Below, in pieces: positions 51,374 to 62,682 of a stretch of 64,000 nucleotides of DNA. Source of the DNA: Gloeophyllum trabeum ATCC 11539. Lineage: Eukaryota > Basidiomycota > Agaricomycetes > Gloeophyllales > Gloeophyllaceae. Every line of letters starts with the position of its first letter. Position 1 is the first letter of the stretch. The DNA is taken from positions 1,801,717 through 1,865,716 of the forward strand of contig NW_006920413.1 in assembly GCF_000344685.1 (NCBI RefSeq), written 5' to 3'. Under the pieces are notes generated by a model. It had not been told where the DNA came from and made no database searches. It saw only the letters and a list, made by a program, of their open reading frames with translations. The position numbers and the translations under genes were made by a program.

Positions 51374-54300
51374 TCAAGCTTGCTTCTCGCCCTTCTGACC
51401 TTGTGACTTCCGGAACTCTGTCATTGCTTGTCTCCTCATGAACCACTGGAACAAAGGGATCGTCAAACACGAGACGGCGATCCATGCAAATAGAACACCG
51501 AAGTTCAGCCCAACTGCACTCAGAATTAGAATTGTGCTCTAAAGCGAGGAGATGATTACAGCAGACCTTGGTTCCTGGTACTGAACACGATGGTTCTGAC
51601 GGCGCGTGAGACATTGTAGAACGGGGCGGCGTATCCGTAGCGGAAGATCGTAGGCAGGAGCTCGATCGGGTAGTATGATACGGAGACATTGGCTGTAACG
51701 TCGTGGTTGGACTTCAGCGCACCCCCCTTGCATGAGATGTTGAACACATACCGATTAGCCATAGGACAAGGAAGAAGGGTATGAATTTCGGCGTCAAGAT
51801 GGTCACCAGAGCCTCCACTGCGAGGCCACTTTTACAATGCATTACGTATCAACTCCTGGGCCGGTATATCAAGTAAGGCACTTACAGAGCGGTCATCCCT
51901 ACCCAGGCTAGCATCCAGAATGCCACAAAACCACCATTTCCGAATCTACTGTCACCTATCAGACGCGAACACGCTTGAGACAATGGGACGACTCGCCTGC
52001 GATTAAATGGTACCTTGAAGGCAAGGCTGACAAGTGCGTAGTTTAACTAGGATGTGTATGAGGTTTCTAAAACACGATGAATTGCAGCTATTGCCCGCTT
52101 ACCGAGATCAAGAAGTAAAGAGATGGAGGAACGATTAGACGAAGCTTGATGAGAGAAGACAGTTTGAGCCGGCGATCGAGGCCAGATACCATAACGCGCG
52201 CGGTAAAGTTCATTAGCTACCATAGCGACCTATCAGTCCTCTTGCGACGGGGTCATATGACAGGGAATCGGCTTACCACCGTGATAAACTGAACACAAAG
52301 GGGCACGGCTCTGTCAGCCGGGGCTACGCAATGAGCGCAAAAAACGTACAGCAAGAATGAGCAGATAAATCAGGCCGACGAAGTCAACGGCGGAAGCGCT
52401 ACGCAGCAGTCCGAGTCAGCACTGAAAGGATAGTCAGGATACGCAATTCTCGACATACACTTCCACGTCGAACGGCCGGACATTCTGTACAGCATAGGAA
52501 ATAGGAGTCGTGACAACTTGAGGTGCGCGAGCAAGCAGGTTGCCTATGTTCGCTGCGCTTGCAGGTAGTTGTGTTACGTATCTATTGGCGAAAAGCGTGG
52601 AGATGTTTTGGAGTGACATGGTCATCTGCAATCAATTAGCGACAAATATGCCTCAGGCACTGAGGTTAACACCATAGGTAGGATAATAAGACGGCTAGAA
52701 GCTCGCTGAGTGAGCTCACGAGAAGTGGATAACTCAAACACGTACTAGGCGTTCTCGTTCCTGGCTTCAGATCCGAACATCGTGACAGCTGACGATCCAT
52801 TATACGATGCGTCTGCAGACGCCGCGGCAGAATTCAGGGAGTTTGTCGCTCCCGGATTTACTGATTCCTATGGGTGAGTGCTTCCCTCTCTGATCCAAAT
52901 GAATATAATTCACTCACTGGTGACGGCGAGCCAGCAGTCTTCGTTGACGATATGCGTTGGAAGGTCAGACGGACCATTAGGGAAATTGCTGCTGGGAAGT
53001 ATATGCCACGATATCTGCTCCTTAGGTCCAGTGAGGCTATAGATATTTTGTGAAACGAAGGTCCCAATCTCTCCCCCGTCGAAATCCTGATTCGTCCTAT
53101 CCGGAGTCGCATGCAAGGCATGCGTGTGCCACCTGGGTAATGTGAGATCTACCGTGACGTCAGGAGTTTCTATCCAAAATGGCACGTCGGTGCATATGGG
53201 GCGGAATTTGCTGGAATCAATGTCAATCTTGGTCCTGAAACTGGTGCCTTTGAAGGTCATCAGGGCTATATAGAAGTGCATGATTCAGCCATGGACACGG
53301 AGACGAGGCACATGCTATTATTTACCATTCTCATCCTTGAGCAATGGCTTGTCGATGATGTTGTGGTCATTGACGTAGGTGTTTATCTCATATTTGTGGA
53401 AGTCGACCTTGGCAGCATAGCGCATGGGCACGAACCGGTAGTAGTCACCCGGAGGGCCGGAAGTCCAATCTTTGGCCAAGTCAGTGAACATATTGATATG
53501 ATCGCGTATGAGGTAAAAGACAGGCTGGCGCAAAGAAATCGAGAAGGACCATAGCCGCTCTGCGTTCCATGCTAATGGTGTAGGCATTTCGCATCGAACC
53601 TGACAACAGACACTTCAGGCATGTCGACTGTAAGAGTATAACCGACCTACCCGGCAGGATTCAGCCTTCAGCAGCCGGATATCGTTGAGCGTGGACGTAA
53701 CTCCGACATCATCTAGATGAACCTCCAACTGCCCCTCGTATCCGCCGGGGCTAATTACCATGGGCACCGTGTAACTGATTGTAGAGCCATCCCCGGCCTT
53801 AATATGAATATGGGCAGCTTCTCGTGTTTTCGGCCGAGGAACGTCCACCAAGCCATCCCACATCCAATTCTGCAGGCAGGTTTGTAAGTAACAGCAGATC
53901 CAAGTCAAGCACAGACGGCTGACCTTGGATGCCTCGCGAAACGGTATGTGGAGGGTAGTGCCGCCTCGAAGCTCCACAAAGACCTTGAGCGTTGTCCACA
54001 TCCGCTTGTCGCCAGGCCGAAGAAAGGCGGTGGGCTGCATGTCGTGATACGACGGAGGAAAGAAAACACGTTGTAATTCCGTCCTACAATCGTCTCAGTC
54101 CGCTGAAGCAGCACGAACATCATTTTCCGTACCTTTGACGATCTGCCCACGGGCCGTAGCGCACAAAGCCGCCATGAACAATAATCTCAGCGCCCCATTC
54201 CGGAGCTAGATCACCATTTCCGATCTCGAAGTCCGCAGACCCAGTTCTGATCTGAGCCTCTAGCGGTGGGACGGTACCAACCACGTCAGCGTAATAAAGG

Positions 54301-55749
54301 AGCTCCAGCTCGGGAGCCTCGAGGACATGACGTTCCGCCGCGTACTCAAGTTTCAAGGCTTCGGGCCCTACGGGGCTGATAATCTCGCCGCCCTTGTTGG
54401 TCCTCCACCACGCACGTATACCGACGCCATGAGCCTGAATCCATTTACTGGGTTCAGACTTCACCAGCCGCGATAGTTTCAGACGACGCCATAGTTTGGA
54501 GAAGGCGTGATAGGATAGGTATGGGCGCAGACTCGAGTACCTGTTTTGATTCATAAGTAATTTACGCGTGCTGATTGAGGGCTGAAATGCTCACTTGGAG
54601 TTCTTGACCTTCTCATCTACCTTCTGTCCAAATTCAGCCATAGGAGACTGGAAGCTAGTGTTGTCCACATAATGTGAAGACACGTTCTTGAACTTGATGT
54701 TCAGAAGTTGCTTATGAATATCGAACTTAGACTTGGACTGGGTATTCAACAGAAATCAGACACCAGAACTCGTGAAGGCTGGATCAGCCGTAAAACACGC
54801 ACCGGGACAATCCCGAAAGTACCCTCAGCTTCCTTGAATTCCAATATCAAGAGGTTGGGTGTGGAAGCGTTCCCACAGATTACGGCTGCTTTATTTACTT
54901 CAATACCTAACGGTAGCAGGTCCGTTGGATCGAGTCTCGGTAGCTGGCTCTTGAACCAGGCAATGGCTTTTCGGACCATTTGTGGTGGGCCGATGGATCT
55001 GGTAGGGTACAGAGACGGTGGATACAAGGGAGTTGCTGTGCCAAAACAGTCAGTGTGTTTATGCAAACCACAGAAGGGTTAGGGTACCTTCAGGAGGGAC
55101 GGGAGATTTACGGAATGTATCGCGCGAACGTGACCGCCTATTCTCTGAGCTAAAGCGAGGGGTTCCCATTAGGTGATCTCCGGCACTGCGCAATTTCTCC
55201 GCGATATCGTCATATGCAGCAGTTCTGTTATATAGGAACCACTCGAGGCCTTGGATGGATATTTGAATCCGGCATGAGGGAGGCCAAGAGGACTTGGTGT
55301 CTAGAGCATTATAACCGTCTCTGAGATTGGTGCGTACCAACTCAGAAGAGTGAGGAATACACACGTCCGAGATCTTCGCCACCTATCCGAGAGTTGTATA
55401 GGTCCTCCTCGCCCGCCGGCGAACGAATCCAGTAGCGCCAGCTAACCTGCCCCTTGACTATCTTAATCGTCTGGTTGCTGGAATGGTATCTAAGGTTCTT
55501 GAACGAGAGTCTCCCAGCAAGTAAAGATACATGGATTGCCCCTGCACAATAATTAAGTACACAGGTTCGTGGAACACAGCCAGCATGCTCACCAAATTCC
55601 ACCCATGTACTTGAGCTTCCTTGGTTCCAGAGCGCGACACGCAGAAGGAGGGTCAGAAACAAAGATATGAAGCGGTTCCAAAAGAACAAGTATAAGATGA
55701 CAGCCAGGACAATGACGGCGCATACGATCAGCAGCAGGTAGTTCAGCAT
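51374..55749 (-). CDS. Chimeric gene: Csf1 (BLTP1) N-terminus fused to DUF3533 membrane protein
   Basis: About 1,080 residues are predicted from roughly twenty exons. The first 720 residues are the start of Csf1, a bridge-like lipid transfer protein: N-terminal membrane helix (LLLIVCAVIVLAVILYLFFW), GAIHVSLLAGRLSFKNL, WFLYNRTAAYDDI, VHGGFVRYGPWADRQR, YVNDHNIIDKPL and PFWIETPDVTVDLTLPRW. Csf1 is normally about 3,000 residues, so most of it is absent. In the same exon the frame continues into a DUF3533 (Sng1-like) protein: DFDGGEIGTFVSQ, FPNGPSDLPTHIVNEDCWL, NPGATNSL, then several membrane helices, SYYPIELLPTIFRYGYAAPF, and the end FAWIAVSC...QWFMRRQA. The first membrane helix of DUF3533 is missing. 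No stop or frameshift is seen on either side, and the intron phases fit. It could be a real fusion, or two genes joined by assembly error. Confidence 0.8.
53087..53101 (-). other. Junction between Csf1-derived and DUF3533-derived coding sequence
   Basis: On the minus strand, TLPRWHTHALHATP (Csf1-like) is followed by five residues (DRTNQ) that I cannot assign, then DFDGGEIGTFVSQ (DUF3533-like). There is no intron, N, stop or frame change at the joint. A short palindromic GCATGC lies just on the Csf1 side (two copies at about 53108-53123). Confidence 0.75.
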
Positions 55750-56096
55750 ATTGCTACCTTCCTCAGAATCACAAGGTCATCCGGAGTGTAGAGTTCAGCG
55801 TCGCTTGTTGGCTTGACGCTGTCTATGGTGCCCTGAGTCCTCTTCCGGCGTGTCCCTTCAGGGTTGCAATATACCGAGGATAAGCAGCGGATTCAAGGAG
55901 CACTGGCGTTGCCTCGGGAGGCGGAGGTGTTGAAGCGTGTGGACCGCTATGGACCTTGCATACGCGTTCTAACAATAGCTTCCTCCTGCCGCCGGCTACG
56001 GGCGCTTCTTGCGCTGCTCGATTTCCCCCTCCTCCAACTGACGTCTTTCCACTCGACCCCCACCCACCGGCGACACGCGTAAAACACGCTGCTCAT
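55750..56096. promoter_or_regulatory. Divergent upstream region of the chimeric gene and NDUFAF8-like gene
   Basis: 347 bp lie between two outward-facing start codons and must carry both promoters. The part near 56000-56090 is pyrimidine-rich (CCCCCTCCTCC), usual before fungal plus-strand start codons. Confidence 0.5.
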
Positions 56097-56303
56097 ATGA
56101 ACTCGGCGACGACTACGACAACGAAGAGCAGAGCTCTCCGTCGTTTCGCGTTGCACGCTACCTCTACGTGCGCGACGCAGGCGGAAGCATATGGCAAATG
56201 CATACTTGCGACATACACCGACGTTAGGAAGGATGCATGCAAGGAAGAGTTCGCCAAGTTCGGCGCCTGCTTGAGGGAATCGGTGCGTCTTCCCCGGAAA
56301 TGA
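56097..56303 (+). CDS. NDUFAF8: Twin CX9C protein, NDUFAF8-like complex I assembly factor
   Basis: A 68-residue single-exon frame starting MNSATTTTTK. It has a basic first segment (KSRALRRFALHA) and two CX9C motifs: C-ATQAEAYGK-C and C-KEEFAKFGA-C, separated by about 13 residues. Twin CX9C proteins are imported and oxidised by Mia40 in the mitochondrial intermembrane space. The motif texture (AYGKC, then CKEEF and FGACL) matches NDUFAF8, which acts with NDUFAF5 in assembly of respiratory complex I. An unspliced TGA at 56301 is used; a GTGCGT at 56282 could be a donor, giving a different last few residues. Confidence 0.8.
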   Translation: MNSATTTTTKSRALRRFALHATSTCATQAEAYGKCILATYTDVRKDACKEEFAKFGACLRESVRLPRK

Positions 56304-56449
56304 TGCAGATGGATAGCAAGCATTGAGCTTGCGGTGATAGCTGAAGAAGAAGTGGTGAAACGAAGCTACTAAGTCTGCATATTGTACCCATCCGCCATTC
56401 TAGCTTCAATAATGTACACGCTGTCCGAACACTATCCCACACCGCGAGT

Positions 56450-57395
56450 TCATCCACCATCATCGTCGCCCAGCCCACCTGGAACACGACTTGGCGGCTC
56501 GGCCTCCCGCTCCTCATTATTTCGTCTCCTCGCCGCCATTCTCGCCGCTCTGGCCCTCACTATCCTCTGCAGGCTGTCCGGCAACTGTCCCAGTCCAGCG
56601 GGCGTCACGTTCGGCATTGGGAGGCCATCCTCCGGCTCCGGCGCGGGAGGCGGGGGACGTCGTATGCGGTCTATGACGGTAGATAGCCGGAGTTCAATAA
56701 TGTACGGTGATTCGTCGGATTCTGGCGGTTTTGAATTAGCATCGGACGGGGGTGGAGGAAAGATACTGGAGCTCAAAGGGCTAGCGCATTCCGACGCGTC
56801 TTCGGCCGTTGGGAGCAGAGAATATGTTGCGGAGGGTGCGATGGAGGGAAGAAGGGGGTCTGGGGTATCATCGGGAGATGCCATGATGTATGAGGTTTCA
56901 TACGCGATCGTTGTGAGCGCCATTTGGAGCAGTACGATGAGGAAGTCAAGAGATAATAGCTGGAGCTTGTTCGGGACATGTGCTACATAGCACGAACGGG
57001 TCAGCGCCCAAACGCACGGAGACAACAATGCCCAAATAATCTTCGTGAGTGACGCACCCATGCCGACGAAGTCGAGGACCGCCGCCCGCCCGACCGCTGC
57101 GCCCTCCGCCGCGTGCGACCATATGCTCCCCGCATTGAACAGCAAGATGAGGAAAAACCAGAAACGCAAAGAGCGCTTCGGGTCGAGGTCCCTAGGCCTG
57201 GAGAACTGGAACTGGGTTGCTGAACGGCATATGAGGGGCCAGACTCGCGGGGAGAGGAAGAATGACAGCGTGAACAGCTGGTATAGCAGGGTGTCGAGCT
57301 TCAATACGAACTTAGATCAGGGCATTTCATGAGAGATACAGCACACTCACAGACTGGATGATGTGCTGCCGCTGAGCATAGTATCGTATACGCAT
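56450..57395 (-). CDS. DUF1746 membrane protein, Dsc4-like
   Basis: Two exons (57395-57351 and 57298-56450) give 894 nt, or 297 residues. The start MRIRYYAQRQHIIQS joins across a 52-nt intron to LDTLLYQLFTLSFFLSP; this phase is the only one that gives a continuous DUF1746 motif. Hydrophobic helices follow (LRFWFFLILLFNAGSIW, LLSLDFLIVLLQMALTTIAY), then a cytosolic tail rich in Pro, Ser and acidic residues ending GLGDDDGG. In fission yeast Dsc4 carries this domain and belongs to the Golgi Dsc E3 ubiquitin ligase that cleaves SREBP and degrades orphan membrane proteins. The assignment rests on the domain pattern. Confidence 0.78.
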
Positions 57396-57757
57396 GACAT
57401 GTATGCTAGGGCAGCGACTTCGGGCCCCTCACCGCCTCGCGCGAGGGTATTGTTTGCACGTATTTGGATCCCGGAAAACATATCGCCTATGTAGCTTAGC
57501 TCAGCCTTACTAGTATGCGCTAGTTCAAAAGGTTCCAATGGTTTGGCTGTCATTAACTGGAAGAGAAGCCGATATCGATCTACCTACTACCAATACAAAG
57601 TGAAGGCAGCGCGCGGCACTACATAATGGCTAACGCGCCAACTTATGAATGAAGTCCATGGCAAGGTCCCATATTACAAGAAGAGCGAAGCGCCAGTACC
57701 GGATACATCTATGATGAGAAAGAAGCCTAAAGCGCGTCCAGCATAGTCGTCCTGAAT

Positions 57758-58968
57758 TTATGACCCGGTCGGGGTGTGACGAGAGCCGGGCGGCGAAGGA
57801 AGGAAGGATACTCTGGACCCGTGGCTGCTCTTCGTGCTCTGAGTGTGATCCGGGCTTTGAGCGGTGGAATAGTATAGCGCTTCAGGTGAGAAAGTTGTCG
57901 CAGGACGAGCTACGGGAGCAGCAATCGTCGGTTGTCCCCTTGGATCAGACGAAGGCACCGCAGGCTCAGGGAGGTCCGGAGAGGCGCTCTTCTCGTACTG
58001 CTGCAACTGTTCGTGACTCCACCTTCCGCCCCCGTATCCTGCCTCTTCGTCAGCATAAGCTGGGGGCACCTTGGTCTCGTCGGACAGCTCCACGTATCTC
58101 GTGCTGAGCGAGGAGCTCGCATTGCCCTCGTAGGTGGCGTAGGGGTTGAATTCTTTATTATATGGGCTGGAGCCGGAGTCGAGGCTGGCAAGGCTTGCAT
58201 AGCCGCTCTGACGGCTTCGCCTGGCCAACATCCGGGAATTGCGCATCTCACGTTTCTGTCCCTTCAGCTGAAGTAAGTAGCGAGTCGCAATCAAAGCGCC
58301 ATCTGTTATATGGGCGTTCATTAGAGGAGGGACGCCACGCCACGCATGAACTACAACCGTCCACTTACATAACTCGGTAAAAAGAACGGTAAAACCAACG
58401 ACGAGAAAGATCGTCTTCGTGATCTCGAGCAAGCCAGTACATTGAGCTTGCGCCTGGCTGTTTGTGATCGCCTCTTTACATGCTTTCACCACGTCACTTT
58501 GCTCCGCGTGCGTGATCATCCAGAACAGGTAGCCCGCCACGCCGACGTTCAAGAGGAAGTGGCCGTACAGGAAGTATGTGTACATCGCTATGAAGAGCTG
58601 TTTCCGAGCTATTGCACCTGCGAGCCTATACCATGGTTGGTCAAGACACCAGAACTTGTAACGAGTAGCTCACCCCAGGATAGAAGCAAGACATAGCAGG
58701 GTTTCTACTACGCCAGCGACAATGAGGACGCTATTGGCATGTGCGGTCATCATGTTACCTGGACGCCACCCATGTTATGACTGCTGTGGAGGCAAGAGAT
58801 ACAAAGCGACTTACTCGCGACCTCGTGCCATAGCGCAATGGTCAGCACCCCGGTAATTGCTATACCGACTGTGGACATGCAGATGACGCCGAAGCGCACA
58901 GGTAGGCAGCAGCAGAATTGCTCTCGCCGCCATATCCCTCTAATGAAATCTTTGAAGTGAAAAGACAT
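57758..58968 (-). CDS. Four-helix membrane protein of unknown function
   Basis: The start MSFHFKDFIRGIWRREQFC (58968) leads to CCCLPVRFGV, and the first helix is VICMSTVGIAITGVLTIAL. Small exons then encode NMMTAHANSVLIVAGVVETL, AIARKQLFIAMYTYFLYGHF and a fourth helix near FLVVGFTVLFTELY. The cytosolic C-terminus of about 190 residues is Ser/Pro/Tyr-rich with basic REMRNSRMLARRSRQSG at its start, ending HTPTGS, TAA at 57758-57760. The N-terminal Cys cluster next to a helix suggests palmitoylation. The topology resembles tetraspan/MARVEL-like fungal proteins, but no named family can be claimed. Confidence 0.8.
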
Positions 58969-59569
58969 GAGTGTTGGTTTCGTGCCGGGACGTGATGGGT
59001 CGTAAGAGTCAAGAGAGAAGCAGAGTACAATGAACGGAGACAATAAGACAGAAACCGAGGCAAGTCTTGTACCGTGAGGCCGAGGCTATGCACGACGCCT
59101 CGACGGAAGAGCTGCGGTGTCGTGTCGTGCGACCCGGCGGCAGCATGGTGATTACAACGGCTGAATATAGCGTTGAGAGTCCCTGTATTTGACGTTTCAA
59201 TGCACGCATCTTGTTGGGCAATGCAGGCCTATTTCTGGTCTGCATCCGGGCTTGCACTGCATTAGACCCGGCAATCAGTTTGCTTGCCGGCAGCAAGCCT
59301 GAGACTGTTTACAAACAGTTATTTGAGTCACTTGCTACGAGACATAGACACAAACAGCAGCAGTACGATTCCAAATTCCACGTATTTTTGACATTGGAGT
59401 TGTGGCGTGAAGATCACTGATTTGCATTAATATTGCATCTCCTTGGCACAAGCAATAGGACCCACAGGCCCACAGGCGTCAACAACGAATGGAGATTGCC
59501 GGCGGCAACGGGCGAGATGCAGCGCGTCCTTGTACTTCCTCCTTCAGCACCTGCTTCAATACCCTTCCA
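58969..59569. promoter_or_regulatory. Divergent upstream region of membrane protein and HDA1 genes
   Basis: About 600 bp between outward-facing starts. An in-frame ATG at 59489 could extend HDA1 by 27 residues. No other gene is seen. Confidence 0.5.
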
Positions 59570-62510
59570 ATGGCTACCACTACTAGTATGAACACCCCCC
59601 ATGCAGGTGATCCCATGGATGTGGACACAATTCAGGCTGCTGGGCGCTCTTCCGTCGGGGAAGAGCGTCGAGCAGTCTCTGTCCCACTTGAGCCATCACG
59701 GCAGCCACAGTATACCGTCGGTTACGTCTACGACCCCGTCATGATGTCCCATTGGCGCCCTGGGCTTGACCACCCGGAGCAACCAGAACGTATTTCCAGA
59801 ATTTATCAAATTATCAAGGATAATAAACTCCTCAATAAAATGAAGAGGATCCCGATCAGACGCGTGAGACACGAAGAAGTCCTTCTCGTGCACAGCGCTG
59901 TCCACCTGGCCAAAGTGCTCGAGATCAGCTGTGAGTGGCATTTCCAACTTTTAACTAAGGCGGTTCTGAATATAAGTTACCTTATAACCTGCTTGTAATG
60001 GACTATTCTCTACAATTCTTCTAATAGCTTTTACCGAGGAGTATATTCTAGAGTCAGATGCTTTCTACAACGAGCTGTCCCTCTATGTTTCTCCTAAGAC
60101 ACCCCTGGCCGCGGAGCTAAGTGCCGGGGGTGTCATCGAAGCAACTCTTGCCGTAGCAAGGAACGAATTGAAGAAGACATTTGCCATCGTCCGTCCTCCA
60201 GGACACCACGCCGAGCCGGAGGAACACATGGGCTTCTGCTTTTTCAACAATGTGGCAATCGCAGTACGGACAGTTCAACAGATGACGAACATAAGAAAGA
60301 TTCTCATATTGGACTGGTGAGTCGAGGACGCACCCCGCAGCCATCAGTTCTCACCCATGAATTCCAGGGACGTGCACCATGGTGGGTTCCTAGAAATAGC
60401 ATGTCGTCTGTGTCTTATTTAGCATCATTAGGCAATGGGACTCAAAAGGCCTTTTACGACGACCCGTCCGTGCTGTACATGTCTCTGCACCGCTACGAGG
60501 GTGGCCGTTTCTATCCATGCGGCCCTTTCGGAAGTATGGAAATGAGCGGCGAGGGGGATGGTGTGGGATAGTAAGCACATATTTTACGAATGCCTCTTTG
60601 CGCTGACTTCGTTATACCAGCTCGGTGAATATTCCATGGCCAGAAAAGGGCATGAGGGACGCCGATTACCTACATGCCTTTTACCATGTAGTCATGCCAA
60701 TCGCAAGAGAGTTCGCCCCCGAGCTAGTAATCAGTACGGACACGTCTCTTGCTATTCTTGCGAAAGATTATCCTCATCCGTGGACATAGTCTCCGCTGGC
60801 TTCGATGCAGCCGACGGAGACGAACTTGGCGAATGTCACGTCTCACCGGCTGGATATGCACATATGACGCACATGCTTTCGTCCTTAGCGGGCGGACGAC
60901 TGGTCGTTGCTCTTGAGGTGCGTCTGTCTATTAGACCTACCGTGCACACCCGTCATAAAAATATTCAAGGGAGGGTATAACCTTGACGCCATATCGAATT
61001 CTGCGTTGGCAGTCGCACGGATGATCGTTGGCGAAGAGCCACCAGAACTTGCCCCGATGGTCGCTTCAGAGACCGGCACGGAGACCGTGTATCAGGTTGC
61101 TAAAGAGCAGAGTAAGTACTGGAAGAGCGTCGTGCCCAAAGCAGTGGAACCTCGCGAAGGTAAGCCCGTACTATGCACACTTATTCCTCCAGATGATAAA
61201 ACGAGTTGTGCGACGCAGAACTGGAACCTCTCACCTTCTCGATACCTGGTAAGGAGGGATAAATGTTAGACTTTACGTACTGATCGTAATGCCGAACATC
61301 CCGCAGAATTGTTAAAGGCGCATCGGCAGGATTATATGTACCGCCACCACAACATGCTCCAGATACCCCTATTGACCCAGAACACGGAGGAGCGGTTTGG
61401 AACTCAAATTATGTGCACGTATGTCCGTGATATTTACGTCCGCAGTTCGTCACCTCACGCACGCATAGGCCCGACATCAATGACAACAAGACGATGGTAA
61501 TATTTCTGCATGAATTGTGAGTTCTGAGATGCTCCCAAGAAGCGGTCCTTATCACGACTCCGAACAGCGGGAATATTCAGGTAGAGTTCGACAGTATTGT
61601 CAAGGGCACATTGCATGAGGAGCACTCATACTTGGTGAGTACCTGTGGAGACTCGAGGAAGAGAGAAGTATGATATATACGGATGTTCTAGGTTGATTGC
61701 TCTAGACAAGTGGTTGACTGGGTCCGCGAAGAGGGGTACTCTCTGCTCGACGTCAACATTCATGCAAAGCCTGTAGAGGGCACTGAGAAGGTATGCTGGA
61801 CTTTTCGCTATATTCATGTCGCTGAGCGGGGATCAGAAACGAGGAGCTCAGGCTCCAGCGGAGCAGGAGCTCATCACATACCTTTGGGATAACTACGTTC
61901 TGTGCGTTTTCACATTCAAACATAGTCCCGGCCTTTCTCATAACTTTACAGGCTGTCTAAGGCCAAGTGCCTCATTCTCATAGGGCATGGCTCGGCCTGC
62001 CAGACGCTTATGCTTCTGATGAATACCAGGCGTAAGTCTGATCAATGTTCCGTGGTTTGGTGTCTCTGAATAACGGCTCGATGGTCATTGAATAGCGAAT
62101 AGTATGATGCGACGGACGCTAGCGATCTTGCAAATTGTTGGGAATGGTCGGGTCCCTCTGACACCGAAGGACTCGAAGGAAGCAGTCGAGTTGAAAGCTT
62201 GGTATGCCAAGGTGCGCATGAATCCGTTGGTATTTAGCGTCGTGTCTCAACCTGCGAGTCAGCACTCCCTCGTCATCATTCCCAAAAACCACCGATTGCT
62301 ATCTGAGAAGCCCCTCAAGAGGCATGGAAGACTTTGGGTGATAGGTGAGTAGCACGCGGCTTCAATATTCTCTCAGCCTTACCATCGTGGATAGAGGAAA
62401 CAAAGCCAGTCAAACTTATGATGAAGGCATTACCAGCTATACAAAAATACGTCAGACAAGCCATGGCTGCTCTCCCGCGCGATGATGCCCTTGTCAATGG
62501 CGATAGCTGA
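59570..62510 (+). CDS. HDA1: Class II histone deacetylase Hda1 with Arb2 domain
   Basis: The start [20 protein letters not shown] was chosen because it resembles other Hda1 N-termini; an in-frame ATG at 59489 is possible. The deacetylase domain has [56 protein letters not shown] (joined across two introns), [31 protein letters not shown] and [11 protein letters not shown], so the zinc ligands (D-x-H, D) and catalytic His pair are all present. The C-terminal half is an Arb2-like domain ([52 protein letters not shown]). This is the standard fungal Hda1 layout; the enzyme represses transcription with Hda2/Hda3-type partners in the nucleus. About fourteen introns; TGA at 62508. Confidence 0.94.
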
Positions 62511-62682
62511 GTATCGCAACTAGGCCGGGTATTTGTCGGCCTCAAATTCCATGGACTCGACGACGAATTCTGGATACAGGGCGATAGGTCTTCTCATCGG
62601 ATTCACGACTTATTTATTTGTTCTTGTGTATCGCATCAATTGTATTTCATCAGCCATTCCTTGCTTTCTCCGACATAGAAGA

